In this document: one piece after another, positions 1 through 7,742 of the stretch
Numbering within the stretch: position 1 is the stretch's first letter
Layout of the letters: each line of letters begins with the position of its first letter
Assembly: GCA_030533415.1 (NCBI GenBank)
Contig: JAUNJE010000002.1
Span: forward strand, 1-64,000
Reading direction: 5' to 3'
DNA length: 64,000 nt
From: Eubacteriales bacterium
GTDB lineage: Bacteria; Bacillota; Clostridia; Oscillospirales; Oscillospiraceae
Position numbers and translations under genes: made by a program
The notes under the pieces: model-generated
Database searches by the model: none
The model's input: the letters and a program-made list of their open reading frames with translations, nothing else
What the model was told of the DNA's origin: nothing

Positions 1-31
1 AAAGCCCCATCCTATTGGATGGGGCTTTTTC
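1..31. terminator. Rho-independent terminator
   Basis: AGCCCCATCC and GGATGGGGCT form a perfect stem around a TATT loop, followed by a run of T on the plus strand; the A-rich left flank makes it potentially bidirectional. It would end transcription entering from the left edge. Confidence 0.85.
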
Positions 32-59
32 TTGCGTATTACAGATATCATCAGGGCGA

Positions 60-90
60 TAGCCGGGGAGTGTACCATGTTCCCCGGCTA
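60..90. terminator. Hairpin downstream of noc
   Basis: TAGCCGGGGA (60-69) pairs perfectly with TCCCCGGCTA (81-90). It lies just beyond the stop codon of the minus-strand noc gene. There is no strong T-run on the minus strand, so it may work with the hairpin at 1-31. Confidence 0.5.
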
Positions 91-94
91 TAAT

Positions 95-877
95 TCATTT
101 TGGAATGGTAATCGTCAGCACGATCTGACGGTCTGTTTCCCGGCGCTCCGATACGGCGGGAATGCCTGAGAGCTGAATTTTTTGCAGATTCTGGGTCAAA
201 CTGTTCAGGAAGGCACCTACGTTGGCTTTGGCGGGCTTGTCCTCCTTAGCCGCAAGCAGGCTCTCAATGTACTTTTCCGTCCGGGCAACGCTCATGCCTT
301 GCCGTACAATTTCCCCGATGGCGGCCAGCTTCTCCTCTTCGCTGCGCAGCCGCAGCAGCGCCCGGGCATGGCGCTCCGTCAGCCCTGCTTCCCGCAGAGC
401 GGCAAGGGTGGCATCGGAGTGCTTCAGCAGGCGCAGCTTGTTGGCAATTGCGCTTTGGCTCTTCCCCAGAAGCCGTGCCACCTGCTCCTGGCTCATCCCC
501 CAGTCCTTCAGCAGACGGGAAATGCCCATGGCCTCTTCAATGAAATCCAGGTCCTGGCGCTGGAGGTTTTCCACCATGGCGGCCATGCCGGATTCCTTGT
601 CGTCCATGCTCATGATGATGCAGGGGATGTCCGTAACGCCGGCCAGCTGGGCGGCCCGGAGCCGCCGTTCCCCGGCAATCAGCTCATAGCTATTTCCGCA
701 GCGGCGGACGGACAGGGGCTGCAAAATTCCATGCTGGCGGATGGATTCTGACAGCTCATCAAGGGCTTCCGGATTGAAAATTTTCCGGGGCTGGGCCGGG
801 TTGGGGCGGATGGAGCGCGCCGGCAGGAATACCACCCGTCCGGTTTCCATATAGGTTTTCAGCTTCTGGCATTGCAT
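95..877 (-). CDS. noc: Nucleoid occlusion/ParB-family DNA-binding protein
   Basis: ParB/Spo0J family protein of 260 aa. The ParB/sulfiredoxin-like CTPase domain lies at about residues 16-110, with the GERRLRAA box at 69-76 and ENLQRQDL at 103-110. A helix-turn-helix follows at about 129-150, then a C-terminal dimerisation region. Proteins of this kind bind NBS or parS sites and either block division over the nucleoid (Noc) or partition the origin (ParB). No parA neighbour is present, which favours Noc over ParB, although this cannot be settled from one window. The start is chosen because GGGAGG lies 8 nt upstream; a second Met at residue 10 lacks a ribosome binding site. Confidence 0.85.
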   Translation of the reverse strand: MQCQKLKTYMETGRVVFLPARSIRPNPAQPRKIFNPEALDELSESIRQHGILQPLSVRRCGNSYELIAGERRLRAAQLAGVTDIPCIIMSMDDKESGMAAMVENLQRQDLDFIEEAMGISRLLKDWGMSQEQVARLLGKSQSAIANKLRLLKHSDATLAALREAGLTERHARALLRLRSEEEKLAAIGEIVRQGMSVARTEKYIESLLAAKEDKPAKANVGAFLNSLTQNLQKIQLSGIPAVSERRETDRQIVLTITIPK

Positions 878-1096
878 TGCCCGTCCTCCCTTATTGTTGG
901 TGGTATTATTGTAAGGCGGCGGGCGATGGGAAAACCAGCGAAATCGGTGGGCCAGACAAGGGAAGTGTGCGACAGGATTTGCACTCCCATACGCGGCACG
1001 CGGCGCAGATGGGATCCCCAGGGCACGGACGGAACGGACAGAGAAAGCCGGCAGAAGAGAAAAAACGGGATTTCTCCAAAAAATTCCTGAAACCTA

Positions 1097-1125
1097 TTTA
1101 CTTTTCTGCCTGATGCGTGTATAAT
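1097..1125 (+). promoter_or_regulatory. Promoter of the folT leader
   Basis: TTTACT (1097-1102) and TATAAT (1120-1125) are separated by 17 bp. The predicted start near 1132 falls exactly where the riboswitch begins. The 219 bp between noc and this promoter hold no gene that I can support. Confidence 0.75.
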
Positions 1126-1132
1126 GTGCCGT

Positions 1133-1232
1133 GAACAGAGTAGGAAACCCTGCGTGAAGTGCTGTCAAGATGGGGAGTTGTGTGACAGACGAAGGACTTT
1201 TGTCCGCGATAGGGTGTCCGCACCCGCTGCGC
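1133..1232 (+). ncRNA. Tetrahydrofolate (THF) riboswitch
   Basis: The sequence follows the THF riboswitch consensus in order: GAGTAGG, then TGCGTGAAGTG, a variable CTGTC/GACAG stem, ACGAAGG with a GGAC/GTCC hairpin, CGCGATAGGGTG, and GCACCCGCTG closing the fold. Known members sense reduced folates upstream of folT, folE and folC genes. Here it sits between a consensus promoter and a terminator directly upstream of folT, so the gene assignment and the RNA support each other. Inference: folate binding favours termination at 1340-1373. Confidence 0.85.
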
Positions 1233-1339
1233 CATATTGGACTCACCCTCCTTTATGTAGCAACGATACTCGGTCGGGCGAATGGTCGGCTGTCATCTTG
1301 CTGTCCCTTCCTCCACGGGTGATCTATGTTTGCTTTTCA

Positions 1340-1373
1340 CTCCCCTGCGGCAGTATGCCGCCGGGGAGTTTTT
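1340..1373 (+). terminator. Riboswitch expression-platform terminator
   Basis: CTCCCC-T-GCGGC pairs with GCCGC-C-GGGGAG across a 5-nt loop and is followed by five T. It lies about 110 nt after the riboswitch core and about 70 nt before the folT start, as expected for transcriptional control. Confidence 0.85.
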
Positions 1374-1441
1374 GCGTACATGGATCCGGGGGGCAGTGCG
1401 TTTGCTTCGGATCGTCGCCTACATATTAAGGAGGAATTTTT

Positions 1442-2494
1442 ATGGCAAGAACCCCCAAAAGCACAACCCTGTACAAAACCCCCTTTTCCGCCGCCTATTG
1501 GCGGGATGCCGCGGCAGAGCTGAAGGACACCAAAATGCTGGTGTTCGCCGCACTGATGATCGCCCTTCGGGTGGCCTTAAAGCTGGTGTACATTCCCCTG
1601 GCGCCCAACCTGAAGATCAACACCGCATTCCTGGCAAATGCCATGGGTGCCATGGTTTACGGCCCTGTTGTGGCGACGCTGGCGGCGGCGGTTTCGGATT
1701 TTCTAGGCGTTCTGATCACTGGTGATGTGTATTTCCCGCCCTTCATTCTGACGGAAATCGCAGGTTCCCTGATCTTCTCCCTGTTCCTGTACCGCGCCAG
1801 GATCACCCCTACCCGGGTCATGCTAAGCCGCTTCTGCATCTGCCTGTTCGTCAACATCCTGCTGCAGACCCCCCTGATGATGCTGTATTATCAGGTGATG
1901 ATGGGCGGCAAAACCTATGTGCTCACGGTACCCCATATCCTGAAAAACCTGTTCATGTTTCCCATTGAGTCCGTGGTGCTGACGCTTTTCCTGGCCTTCA
2001 TCCAGCCCATCACCTACCGGATGAAGCTGACCTATAACAAGGAGGCCAGTCTGCATTTTGAGAAAAAACAGATCGCCATGCTGGTGGTGCTGTTTGTGTT
2101 CGGCTGTGGTTGCGTTACTGGTTACCTGTCCTATTACTACGAGACCAACTCCCTCTCCGCCAGCTACACCGCTCAGGAACGTTATGAGGCCAACACCCGG
2201 ATGACGGAGGTCCTCTGCCAGCAAAATGGAGATTATGCGGATAAGACCCTGGTGACCACGGTGGAAAGTGCCTACCAGAAGTTCCTGGGGGATACCACTA
2301 CCTACAATGTGGTGGTCTATGCCGTAGATGACGAGGCCCTGGCAGGCTATGACAAGGACTTAGAGACCATCCGGGGCATGTCCAAATCCAAGGCCAAGGC
2401 CGTGGCTGAGGACGGCGTCATGGAACGGGTGGCGGAGGCCGTGATCGTGCTGAACAAGAATACGGGAGAAACAATCAGCTGCGAAATCCAATAA
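1442..2494 (+). CDS. folT: Folate ECF transporter S component with C-terminal extension
   Basis: Substrate-binding membrane subunit of an energy-coupling-factor transporter for folate. The first ~195 residues contain the hydrophobic helices of an S component, including the stretch LKINTAFLANAMGAM typical of folate-type members. FolT is normally about 170-180 aa, but this protein is 350 aa. After about residue 215 there is another transmembrane segment and then ~120 mostly hydrophilic residues, probably outside the membrane, of unknown role. The ribosome binding site AAGGAGG is 8 nt before the ATG. The upstream THF riboswitch supports folate as the substrate. The ATPase and T subunits are not in this window, so it presumably uses a shared ECF module. 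Confidence 0.85.
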   Translation: MARTPKSTTLYKTPFSAAYWRDAAAELKDTKMLVFAALMIALRVALKLVYIPLAPNLKINTAFLANAMGAMVYGPVVATLAAAVSDFLGVLITGDVYFPPFILTEIAGSLIFSLFLYRARITPTRVMLSRFCICLFVNILLQTPLMMLYYQVMMGGKTYVLTVPHILKNLFMFPIESVVLTLFLAFIQPITYRMKLTYNKEASLHFEKKQIAMLVVLFVFGCGCVTGYLSYYYETNSLSASYTAQERYEANTRMTEVLCQQNGDYADKTLVTTVESAYQKFLGDTTTYNVVVYAVDDEALAGYDKDLETIRGMSKSKAKAVAEDGVMERVAEAVIVLNKNTGETISCEIQ

Positions 2495-2498
2495 ACAG

Positions 2499-2525
2499 AA
2501 AGCGGGCCGTATGCCCGCTTTTCTT
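2499..2525 (+). terminator. Terminator of folT
   Basis: AAAGCGGGC pairs with GCCCGCTTT around a 5-nt loop, followed by T-rich sequence, immediately after the folT stop codon. Confidence 0.85.
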
Positions 2526-2695
2526 ATACTGATATTCCATTAAAAAGTTTCATTTGTCAGAATGGAACTTTTGAATAGGAAGATCAGAATGAGACGCGTT
2601 TTCGTGTTTTTCTATCTCAAAAATCACAAAATCGGCAGCGCCGCCAGGCGGTGCCTTCTTTATAAAAATGAATCATTTTTATAAAGAAACAGTAT
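2526..2695. repeat. Four-hairpin intergenic repeat, copy 1
   Basis: First of three related elements (others at 30480-30684 and 42360-42529). It begins ATACTGATATTC and ends AAAGAAACAGTAT. Internally it holds four stems in a fixed order: an AT-rich stem built from CATTAAAAAGTT and AACTTTTGAAT; CGTTTTCGTG with a partly decayed CACAAAATCG arm; GGCAGCGCC with GGCGGTGCC; and CTTTATAAAAATGA with TCATTTTTATAAAG. There is no coding capacity. It lies between the folT terminator and the promoter of the next gene. Confidence 0.85.
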
Positions 2696-2718
2696 GAAAT
2701 GCCGCAAAGCACTTTTTC

Positions 2719-2746
2719 TTGACATTCTTTGGAGGAACACTATAAT
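2719..2746 (+). promoter_or_regulatory. Promoter of the ChbG-like gene
   Basis: Consensus TTGACA (2719-2724) and TATAAT (2741-2746) with a 16-bp spacer, 24 bp before the ATG. Confidence 0.8.
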
Positions 2747-2769
2747 AAAAAGAAAAAGGAGTTTTTATT

Positions 2770-3522
2770 ATGGGCAGAATTTTGGTTCGCGCGGATGATT
2801 TGGGGTATTGCGAGGCCGTAAACTACGGCATTGCCAAGGCCGTACGGGAGGGCATTATCCGCTCCGTGGGCCTGATGCCCAATATGGAGTATGCCAAGCA
2901 GGGCGTGGAGCTGTTGAAGGGCGTGAAGGTCTGCTATGGCCAGCACACCAATATCTGCAACGGCCGTCCCATTACGGATCCGTCCTTGGTCCCCAGCCTG
3001 GTGCAGCCCAGCGGCGAATTTAAGACCACCGCCGAGTACCGGGGCGCCAAGGAGGACTTTGTGGTTCTGGAGGAAGTGTTGTTGGAGATCGAGGCCCAGT
3101 ACCGCCGCTTCGTGGAGCTGGTGGGGGACGAGCCCCATTACCTGGAGGGGCATGCCGTTCCCAGCGCCAATTTCTTTAAGGGCCTTCAGATCGTGGCCCA
3201 GCGGCACGGCCTGCACTATCTTGGTATGAACCCCAAGGGGGGAAGCGTGAAGTTCCGCAATACAGAGCTGTTTGTCAGCATGGACAGTGTGCGGCCTGAC
3301 TACAATCCTTTTGAGAGCCTGAAAGAGGCGGCGCTGCGGGATGTGGGAGAGAACGGCTGCGTGATGATGGTCTGCCACCCCGGCTATGTGGATGAATATG
3401 TATATCAGACTTCCTTCATCACCCGGCAGCGTGCCCAGGAGGTGGCCATGTCCATCGCTCCGGAGACTAAGCAATGGCTGGAGGAAAACAATATCCAGGT
3501 GGTCACCTACGACGACCTGTAA
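2770..3522 (+). CDS. ChbG/HpnK (YdjC) family carbohydrate deacetylase
   Basis: Metal-dependent deacetylase of the YdjC-like family (250 aa, usual size), acting on N-acetylated oligosaccharides such as chitooligosaccharides in characterised members. The N-terminal signature RADDLGYCEAVNYGI (residues 7-21) holds the metal-binding Asp9-Asp10. GQHTNI (His59) and VCHPGYVDE near residue 210 provide the other conserved histidines. No signal peptide, so cytoplasmic. AAAAAGGAG precedes the ATG. It has its own promoter and terminator and is therefore probably monocistronic. The substrate cannot be told from sequence. Confidence 0.85.
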   Translation: MGRILVRADDLGYCEAVNYGIAKAVREGIIRSVGLMPNMEYAKQGVELLKGVKVCYGQHTNICNGRPITDPSLVPSLVQPSGEFKTTAEYRGAKEDFVVLEEVLLEIEAQYRRFVELVGDEPHYLEGHAVPSANFFKGLQIVAQRHGLHYLGMNPKGGSVKFRNTELFVSMDSVRPDYNPFESLKEAALRDVGENGCVMMVCHPGYVDEYVYQTSFITRQRAQEVAMSIAPETKQWLEENNIQVVTYDDL

Positions 3523-3540
3523 ACCGGATATCAATTGCTC

Positions 3541-3572
3541 GGAAGGGGTATGCCCAGGCGTACCCTTTCTTC
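3541..3572 (+). terminator. Terminator of the ChbG-like gene
   Basis: AAGGGGTA pairs with TACCCTTT around TGCCCAGGCG, followed by a T-rich tail. Confidence 0.7.
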
Positions 3573-3618
3573 GTTGCATAAAAATTTGGAAAAAATGCAA
3601 GAAATTTTGCAAAATCAT

Positions 3619-3647
3619 TTGCATTTTCCATATGGGCATGGTATACT
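3619..3647 (+). promoter_or_regulatory. Promoter of ppdK
   Basis: TTGCAT (3619-3624) and TATACT (3642-3647) with a 17-bp spacer; the TG at 3639-3640 makes an extended -10. The ~80-nt leader contains a small AAGCG/CGCTT hairpin. Confidence 0.7.
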
Positions 3648-3730
3648 ATTTGGGCGTTATCATGACAATTCAAAAAGACAACAATATAAGCGAAAAAGGA
3701 ACGCTTGAAAGAATGGAAAGGGGTATTAAA

Positions 3731-6358
3731 ATGTCTCACAAGTATGTTTACCTGTTTACCGAGGGTAACGGGAAAATGCGGGAGCTTCTGGGTGGCAAGG
3801 GCGCCAATCTGGCCGAAATGACCAACATTGGACTGCCTGTTCCCCAGGGCTTTACTATTTCTACGGAGGCCTGTACCAAATACTATGAGGATGGCCGCAG
3901 GATCAATGACGAGATCAAAGCGGAGATCATGGAGTATGTGGACAAGCTGGAGTCTATTACCGGAAAGAAGTTCGGCGACAAGGAGAATCCGCTGCTGGTC
4001 TCCGTCCGTTCCGGCGCACGGGCCTCCATGCCCGGCATGATGGACACCATTCTGAACCTGGGCCTGAATGAGGACGTTGTGGCGGTTCTGGCTGCCAAGT
4101 CCGGCAATCCCCGCTGGGCCTGGGACTGCTACCGCCGTTTTATCCAGATGTACTCCGACGTGGTCATGGAAGTGGGCAAGAAGTATTTCGAGGCCCTCAT
4201 TGACCAGATGAAGGAGCGCAAGGGCGTTACCCAGGACGTGGAGCTGGATGCCGGTGATTTGAAGGAACTGGCCATGCAGTTCAAGGCCGAGTACAAAAAT
4301 AAGCTGGGTATGGACTTCCCCACTGACCCCAAGGAGCAGCTGATGGGCGCCATTCAGGCTGTTTTCCGTTCTTGGGACAATCCCCGGGCCAATGTTTACC
4401 GCCGGGAGAATGATATTCCCTATTCCTGGGGGACTGCCGTCAATGTCCAGTCCATGGCCTTCGGCAATATGGGCGACGACTGCGGCACTGGCGTTGCCTT
4501 TACCCGCAACCCCGCTACCGGTGAAAAGAAGCTGTTCGGCGAATTCCTGACCAACGCCCAGGGCGAAGACGTGGTGGCCGGTGTCCGGACGCCTATGCCC
4601 ATCAGCGAGATGGCGGAGAAGTTCCCGGAGGCATTTTCCCAGTTTACCAATGTCTGCCAGATCCTGGAGAACCACTACCACGACATGCAGGACATGGAGT
4701 TCACGGTGGAGGCTGGTAAGCTGTACATGCTGCAGACCCGTAATGGCAAGCGCACCGCGCCCGCCGCACTGAAGATCGCCTGCGACCTGGTGGATGAGGG
4801 CATGATCGATGAGAAACAGGCAGTTGCCATGATCGATCCCAGAACTCTGGACACCCTTCTGCATCCTCAGTTTGACGCCAAGGCCCTGAAGGCTGCCCAG
4901 CCCGTGGGCCGTGCGCTGGCCGCTTCTCCCGGCGCGGCCTGCGGTAAGATCGTTTTCACCGCCGAGGATGCCAAGGCTTGGGCTGACCGGGGCGAAAAGG
5001 TTGTTCTGGTCCGTCTGGAGACCTCCCCTGAGGATATCGAGGGCATGATGGCCGCACAGGGCATTTTGACTGTGCGCGGCGGTATGACCTCCCACGCTGC
5101 GGTGGTTGCCCGGGGTATGGGCACCTGCTGTGTTTCCGGCTGCACCGAAATCAAGATGGACGAGGAGAACAAGCGGTTCATCCTGTCCGGCAAGACCTAC
5201 CAGGAAGGGGATTATCTGTCCCTGGATGGTTCCACCGGCTGCATTTATGATGGTCAGATTCCCACCGTGGATGCCGAAATCGCCGGCGAGTTCGGCCGCA
5301 TCATGGCCTGGGCCGATAAGTATCGCGTGCTGAAGGTCCGCACCAATGCCGATACCCCCCGGGATGCCCTCAAGGCCCGGGAGCTGGGCGCGGAAGGCAT
5401 TGGCTTGTGCCGCACCGAGCATATGTTCTTTGAGGAAGGCCGTATCGCTTCCTTCCGGGAGATGATCTGCTCCGACACCGTAGAGGAGCGGGAAGCCGCG
5501 CTGGCGAAGATCCTGCCCATGCAGCAGGCGGATTTCGAGGCCCTGTACGAGGCCATGGAGTCTTACCCTGTTACCATCCGGTTCCTGGATCCCCCTCTGC
5601 ACGAGTTCGTGCCCACCACCGAGGAAGAAATCGCCGCTTTGGCAGCCACCCAGGGCAAGACCGTCCAGCAGATCAAGGATATTATTGCTTCCCTGCATGA
5701 GTTTAACCCCATGATGGGCCACCGCGGCTGCCGCCTGGCTGTCACGTATCCGGAGATCGCCACCATGCAGACCAAGGCAGTCATCCGCGCCGCCCTGGCC
5801 GTGAAGGGCCGTCATCCCCAGTGGAATCTGGTTCCCGAGATCATGATTCCGCTGACCGGGGATGTGAAGGAGCTGAAGTTTGTCAAGGATGTGGTGGTCA
5901 AGGCTGCTGACGCGGAAATTGCCGCTTCCGGTATTGAGCTGAAGTATGAGGTCGGTACGATGATCGAGATTCCCCGGGCCTGCCTGACCGCCGATGAGAT
6001 GGCCAAGGAAGCCGAGTTCTTCTGCTTCGGCACCAATGACCTGACCCAGATGACCTATGGCTTCAGCCGCGACGACGCCGGCAAGTTCCTGGAGGCCTAT
6101 TACAGCGCCAAGATCTTTGAGAACGATCCCTTTGCCAAGCTGGACCAGACCGGCGTAGGCATGCTGATGCAGATGGCGGTGGAGAAGGGCAAGAAGGTCC
6201 GTGCCAACCTGCACGCCGGCATCTGCGGCGAGCACGGCGGCGATCCTATGAGCGTGGAATTCTGCCACAAAATTGGCCTGAATTACGTTTCCTGCTCCCC
6301 CTTCCGTGTCCCCATCGCAAGATTGGCCGCTGCTCAGGCTGCTATCGCAAATAGGTAG
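3731..6358 (+). CDS. ppdK: Pyruvate, phosphate dikinase
   Basis: Interconverts phosphoenolpyruvate, AMP and PPi with pyruvate, ATP and Pi; in anaerobic Clostridia it links glycolysis to PPi economy. At 875 aa it is full length. In order: an N-terminal ATP-grasp nucleotide-binding domain (LLGGKGANLAEM near residue 20), the central phosphohistidine domain with GGMTSHAAV (His455), and the C-terminal PEP/pyruvate TIM barrel with GICGEHGGDP (Cys832). The frame is open far upstream, but ATG 3731 is chosen because it has AAAGGGG 8 nt before it and matches family length. The last residues are directly followed by foreign recombinase sequence, yet the protein itself looks complete. Confidence 0.95.
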   Translation: MSHKYVYLFTEGNGKMRELLGGKGANLAEMTNIGLPVPQGFTISTEACTKYYEDGRRINDEIKAEIMEYVDKLESITGKKFGDKENPLLVSVRSGARASMPGMMDTILNLGLNEDVVAVLAAKSGNPRWAWDCYRRFIQMYSDVVMEVGKKYFEALIDQMKERKGVTQDVELDAGDLKELAMQFKAEYKNKLGMDFPTDPKEQLMGAIQAVFRSWDNPRANVYRRENDIPYSWGTAVNVQSMAFGNMGDDCGTGVAFTRNPATGEKKLFGEFLTNAQGEDVVAGVRTPMPISEMAEKFPEAFSQFTNVCQILENHYHDMQDMEFTVEAGKLYMLQTRNGKRTAPAALKIACDLVDEGMIDEKQAVAMIDPRTLDTLLHPQFDAKALKAAQPVGRALAASPGAACGKIVFTAEDAKAWADRGEKVVLVRLETSPEDIEGMMAAQGILTVRGGMTSHAAVVARGMGTCCVSGCTEIKMDEENKRFILSGKTYQEGDYLSLDGSTGCIYDGQIPTVDAEIAGEFGRIMAWADKYRVLKVRTNADTPRDALKARELGAEGIGLCRTEHMFFEEGRIASFREMICSDTVEEREAALAKILPMQQADFEALYEAMESYPVTIRFLDPPLHEFVPTTEEEIAALAATQGKTVQQIKDIIASLHEFNPMMGHRGCRLAVTYPEIATMQTKAVIRAALAVKGRHPQWNLVPEIMIPLTGDVKELKFVKDVVVKAADAEIAASGIELKYEVGTMIEIPRACLTADEMAKEAEFFCFGTNDLTQMTYGFSRDDAGKFLEAYYSAKIFENDPFAKLDQTGVGMLMQMAVEKGKKVRANLHAGICGEHGGDPMSVEFCHKIGLNYVSCSPFRVPIARLAAAQAAIANR

Positions 6359-6362
6359 GAGT

Positions 6363-6488
6363 TCTCTTTCCTTTGAATTGCCGCTTAGTTTCGAGCAGGC
6401 AGCAGCCTATCGGAAGGCTAACGGACAGTATGTAAGGAAAAATCAGTGGAGAGATACCACTGTAAGGGTATTCATAGACCTTGATTAA
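6363..6488 (+). pseudogene. C-terminal tail of a large serine recombinase
   Basis: The frame read here ends FEQAAAYRKANGQYVRKNQW followed by RDTTVRVFIDLD and a stop. It closely resembles the tail encoded at about 24605-24722 (FEEAKRYRNANGQILRRSQW, then QDLTCQVYI), the last segment of an integrase-type serine recombinase. Only about 40 residues remain; the catalytic and zinc domains are gone. It starts a few bases after the ppdK stop codon and marks the left edge of mobile block 1. Confidence 0.7.
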
Positions 6489-6499
6489 CAGTTAAATAT

Positions 6500-6539
6500 G
6501 ATAAGCGTATCATTAGAAATAGTGGTACGCTTATTTTTT
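6500..6539 (+). terminator. Terminator after the recombinase tail
   Basis: ATAAGCGTATC pairs with GTACGCTTAT across a ~14-nt loop, followed by six T. Confidence 0.75.
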
Positions 6540-6609
6540 GTCCCTTTTGCAGATTTGTCCTTTCCCCCGTTTTCAAATATAATGAAGCTAAAGAAGTGGA
6601 GGTGTGCTT

Positions 6610-6789
6610 ATGAGAGAGAAATTTAATCATCTGTATTTGGATAGCCACGAAAGAAAACTTTTAATACATAGCCTTGTAGAGTTAAAAAATCAGCTTATTC
6701 AGCAAGGCAGATATACGGATTGTATTGACGAGCTTATTTTTAAGGTCATAAATGCACCGACCAAGAGAATGAAAATTGAATATGTCTAA
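6610..6789 (+). CDS. Small conserved element protein
   Basis: A 59-aa charged, predicted helical protein beginning MREKFNHLYLDSHERK. I recall similar small proteins in conjugative elements of Clostridia but no assigned function. ATG 6610 is chosen because GGAGG lies 7 nt upstream; a GTG at 6604 is also in frame but too close to the ribosome binding site. It has its own terminator (6800-6843), separating it from parAB. Confidence 0.65.
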   Translation: MREKFNHLYLDSHERKLLIHSLVELKNQLIQQGRYTDCIDELIFKVINAPTKRMKIEYV

Positions 6790-6799
6790 GGCAAATTAC

Positions 6800-6843
6800 A
6801 AAGCCGCTTATTCTTATTGATTTTAAGAGTAGGCGGCTTTTTT
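6800..6843 (+). terminator. Terminator upstream of parA
   Basis: AAAGCCGC and GCGGCTTT flank an imperfect AT-rich stem and are followed by six T. Confidence 0.8.
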
Positions 6844-6865
6844 GCGTTCTCTGGTACTGTTTACA

Positions 6866-6888
6866 TAGCCACCTTGACAAAGTGGCTA
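6866..6888. promoter_or_regulatory. Inverted repeat upstream of parA (candidate operator)
   Basis: TAGCCAC and GTGGCTA are perfect inverted arms around CTTGACAAA, with weaker outer symmetry (ACATAG and CTATGT). It ends 26 bp before the parA ATG. A site of this shape is suited to autoregulation by ParA or ParB; no binding data can be read from sequence. Confidence 0.45.
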
Positions 6889-6914
6889 AATCTATGTGAA
6901 AGGAGGACGCATCT

Positions 6915-7742
6915 ATGTCAAATTGCAAAGTAATTGCTCTGACTAACCAGAAAGGTGGTGTCGGAAAAACAACCACAGCGGTCAATCTGGGTGTAAGTCT
7001 GGTGCAGCAGGGTAAAAAAGTCCTGCTGATTGATGCCGATGCACAGGCAAATCTCACGATGGCTCTGGGTTATAACAGACCAGACGATATTCCCATAACG
7101 CTCTCTACTGTGATGCAGAACATCATAGACGATAAAACGCTTGATGCTTCACAGGGTATTATCCATCACAGAGAGGGCGTTGACCTGCTTCCGTCAAACA
7201 TTGAGCTGTCGGGCTTTGAGGTAAGGCTAATCAATGCAATGAGCCGTGAGCGTGTACTGAAAACCTATGTCAATGAGGTTAAAAAGAATTACGATTATGT
7301 GCTTATTGATTGTATGCCGAGCTTAGGCATGATAACCATCAATGCTCTGGCGGCGGCTGACAGCGTGATTATCCCGACACAGCCCCACTATCTCTCGGCT
7401 AAAGGTTTGGAGCTTTTGCTTCGCTCCGTATCAATGGTCAAGCGGCAAATCAACCCAAAGCTGCGGATAGACGGTATCTTAATGACTATGGTAATGCCCC
7501 GTACCAACATTTCTAAGGAGATTACGGCAACGGTCAAAAGTGCATACGGTCAGAAAATCAAGGTGTTTGATACCGAGATACCTCATTCTATCCGTGCGGT
7601 GGAAGCTACCGCAGAGGGCAAAAGTATCTTTGCCTACGACAAAAGCGGCAAGGTTGCCGCAGCCTATGAGCAGTTCGGAAAGGAGGTGGCAGAGATTGGC
7701 GAGAAGCAGAGAAACCAAAATCGAGCTGACTGCATACGATGA
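6915..7742 (+). CDS. parA: ParA/Soj-family partition ATPase
   Basis: A 275-aa deviant Walker-type ATPase that partitions DNA with ParB. The deviant Walker A motif KGGVGKTT is at residues 13-20, DADAQANL follows at about 40-47, and DCMPSLGMI forms the Walker B region near 125. GGAGG lies 8 nt before the ATG. parB starts inside the parA 3' end, so the pair is translationally coupled. Its presence suggests the parent element was kept as a replicating circular intermediate. Confidence 0.9.
   Translation: MSNCKVIALTNQKGGVGKTTTAVNLGVSLVQQGKKVLLIDADAQANLTMALGYNRPDDIPITLSTVMQNIIDDKTLDASQGIIHHREGVDLLPSNIELSGFEVRLINAMSRERVLKTYVNEVKKNYDYVLIDCMPSLGMITINALAAADSVIIPTQPHYLSAKGLELLLRSVSMVKRQINPKLRIDGILMTMVMPRTNISKEITATVKSAYGQKIKVFDTEIPHSIRAVEATAEGKSIFAYDKSGKVAAAYEQFGKEVAEIGEKQRNQNRADCIR

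Noticed and set aside
95-877. Calling the noc gene a plasmid ParB of a mobile element
   Set aside because: Base composition matches the chromosome, no parA or element gene is adjacent, and length and motif layout fit chromosomal Noc/ParB.
1124-1725. Short plus-strand frames through the folT leader
   Set aside because: They overlap the riboswitch and terminator, have cysteine- and arginine-rich nonsense composition and no ribosome binding site.
3503-6268. Very long open frame on the minus strand opposite ppdK
   Set aside because: It is the antisense shadow of a GC-rich conserved gene: His/Gly/Leu-rich, no recognisable domain, no ribosome binding site, and it covers the promoter region of ppdK.
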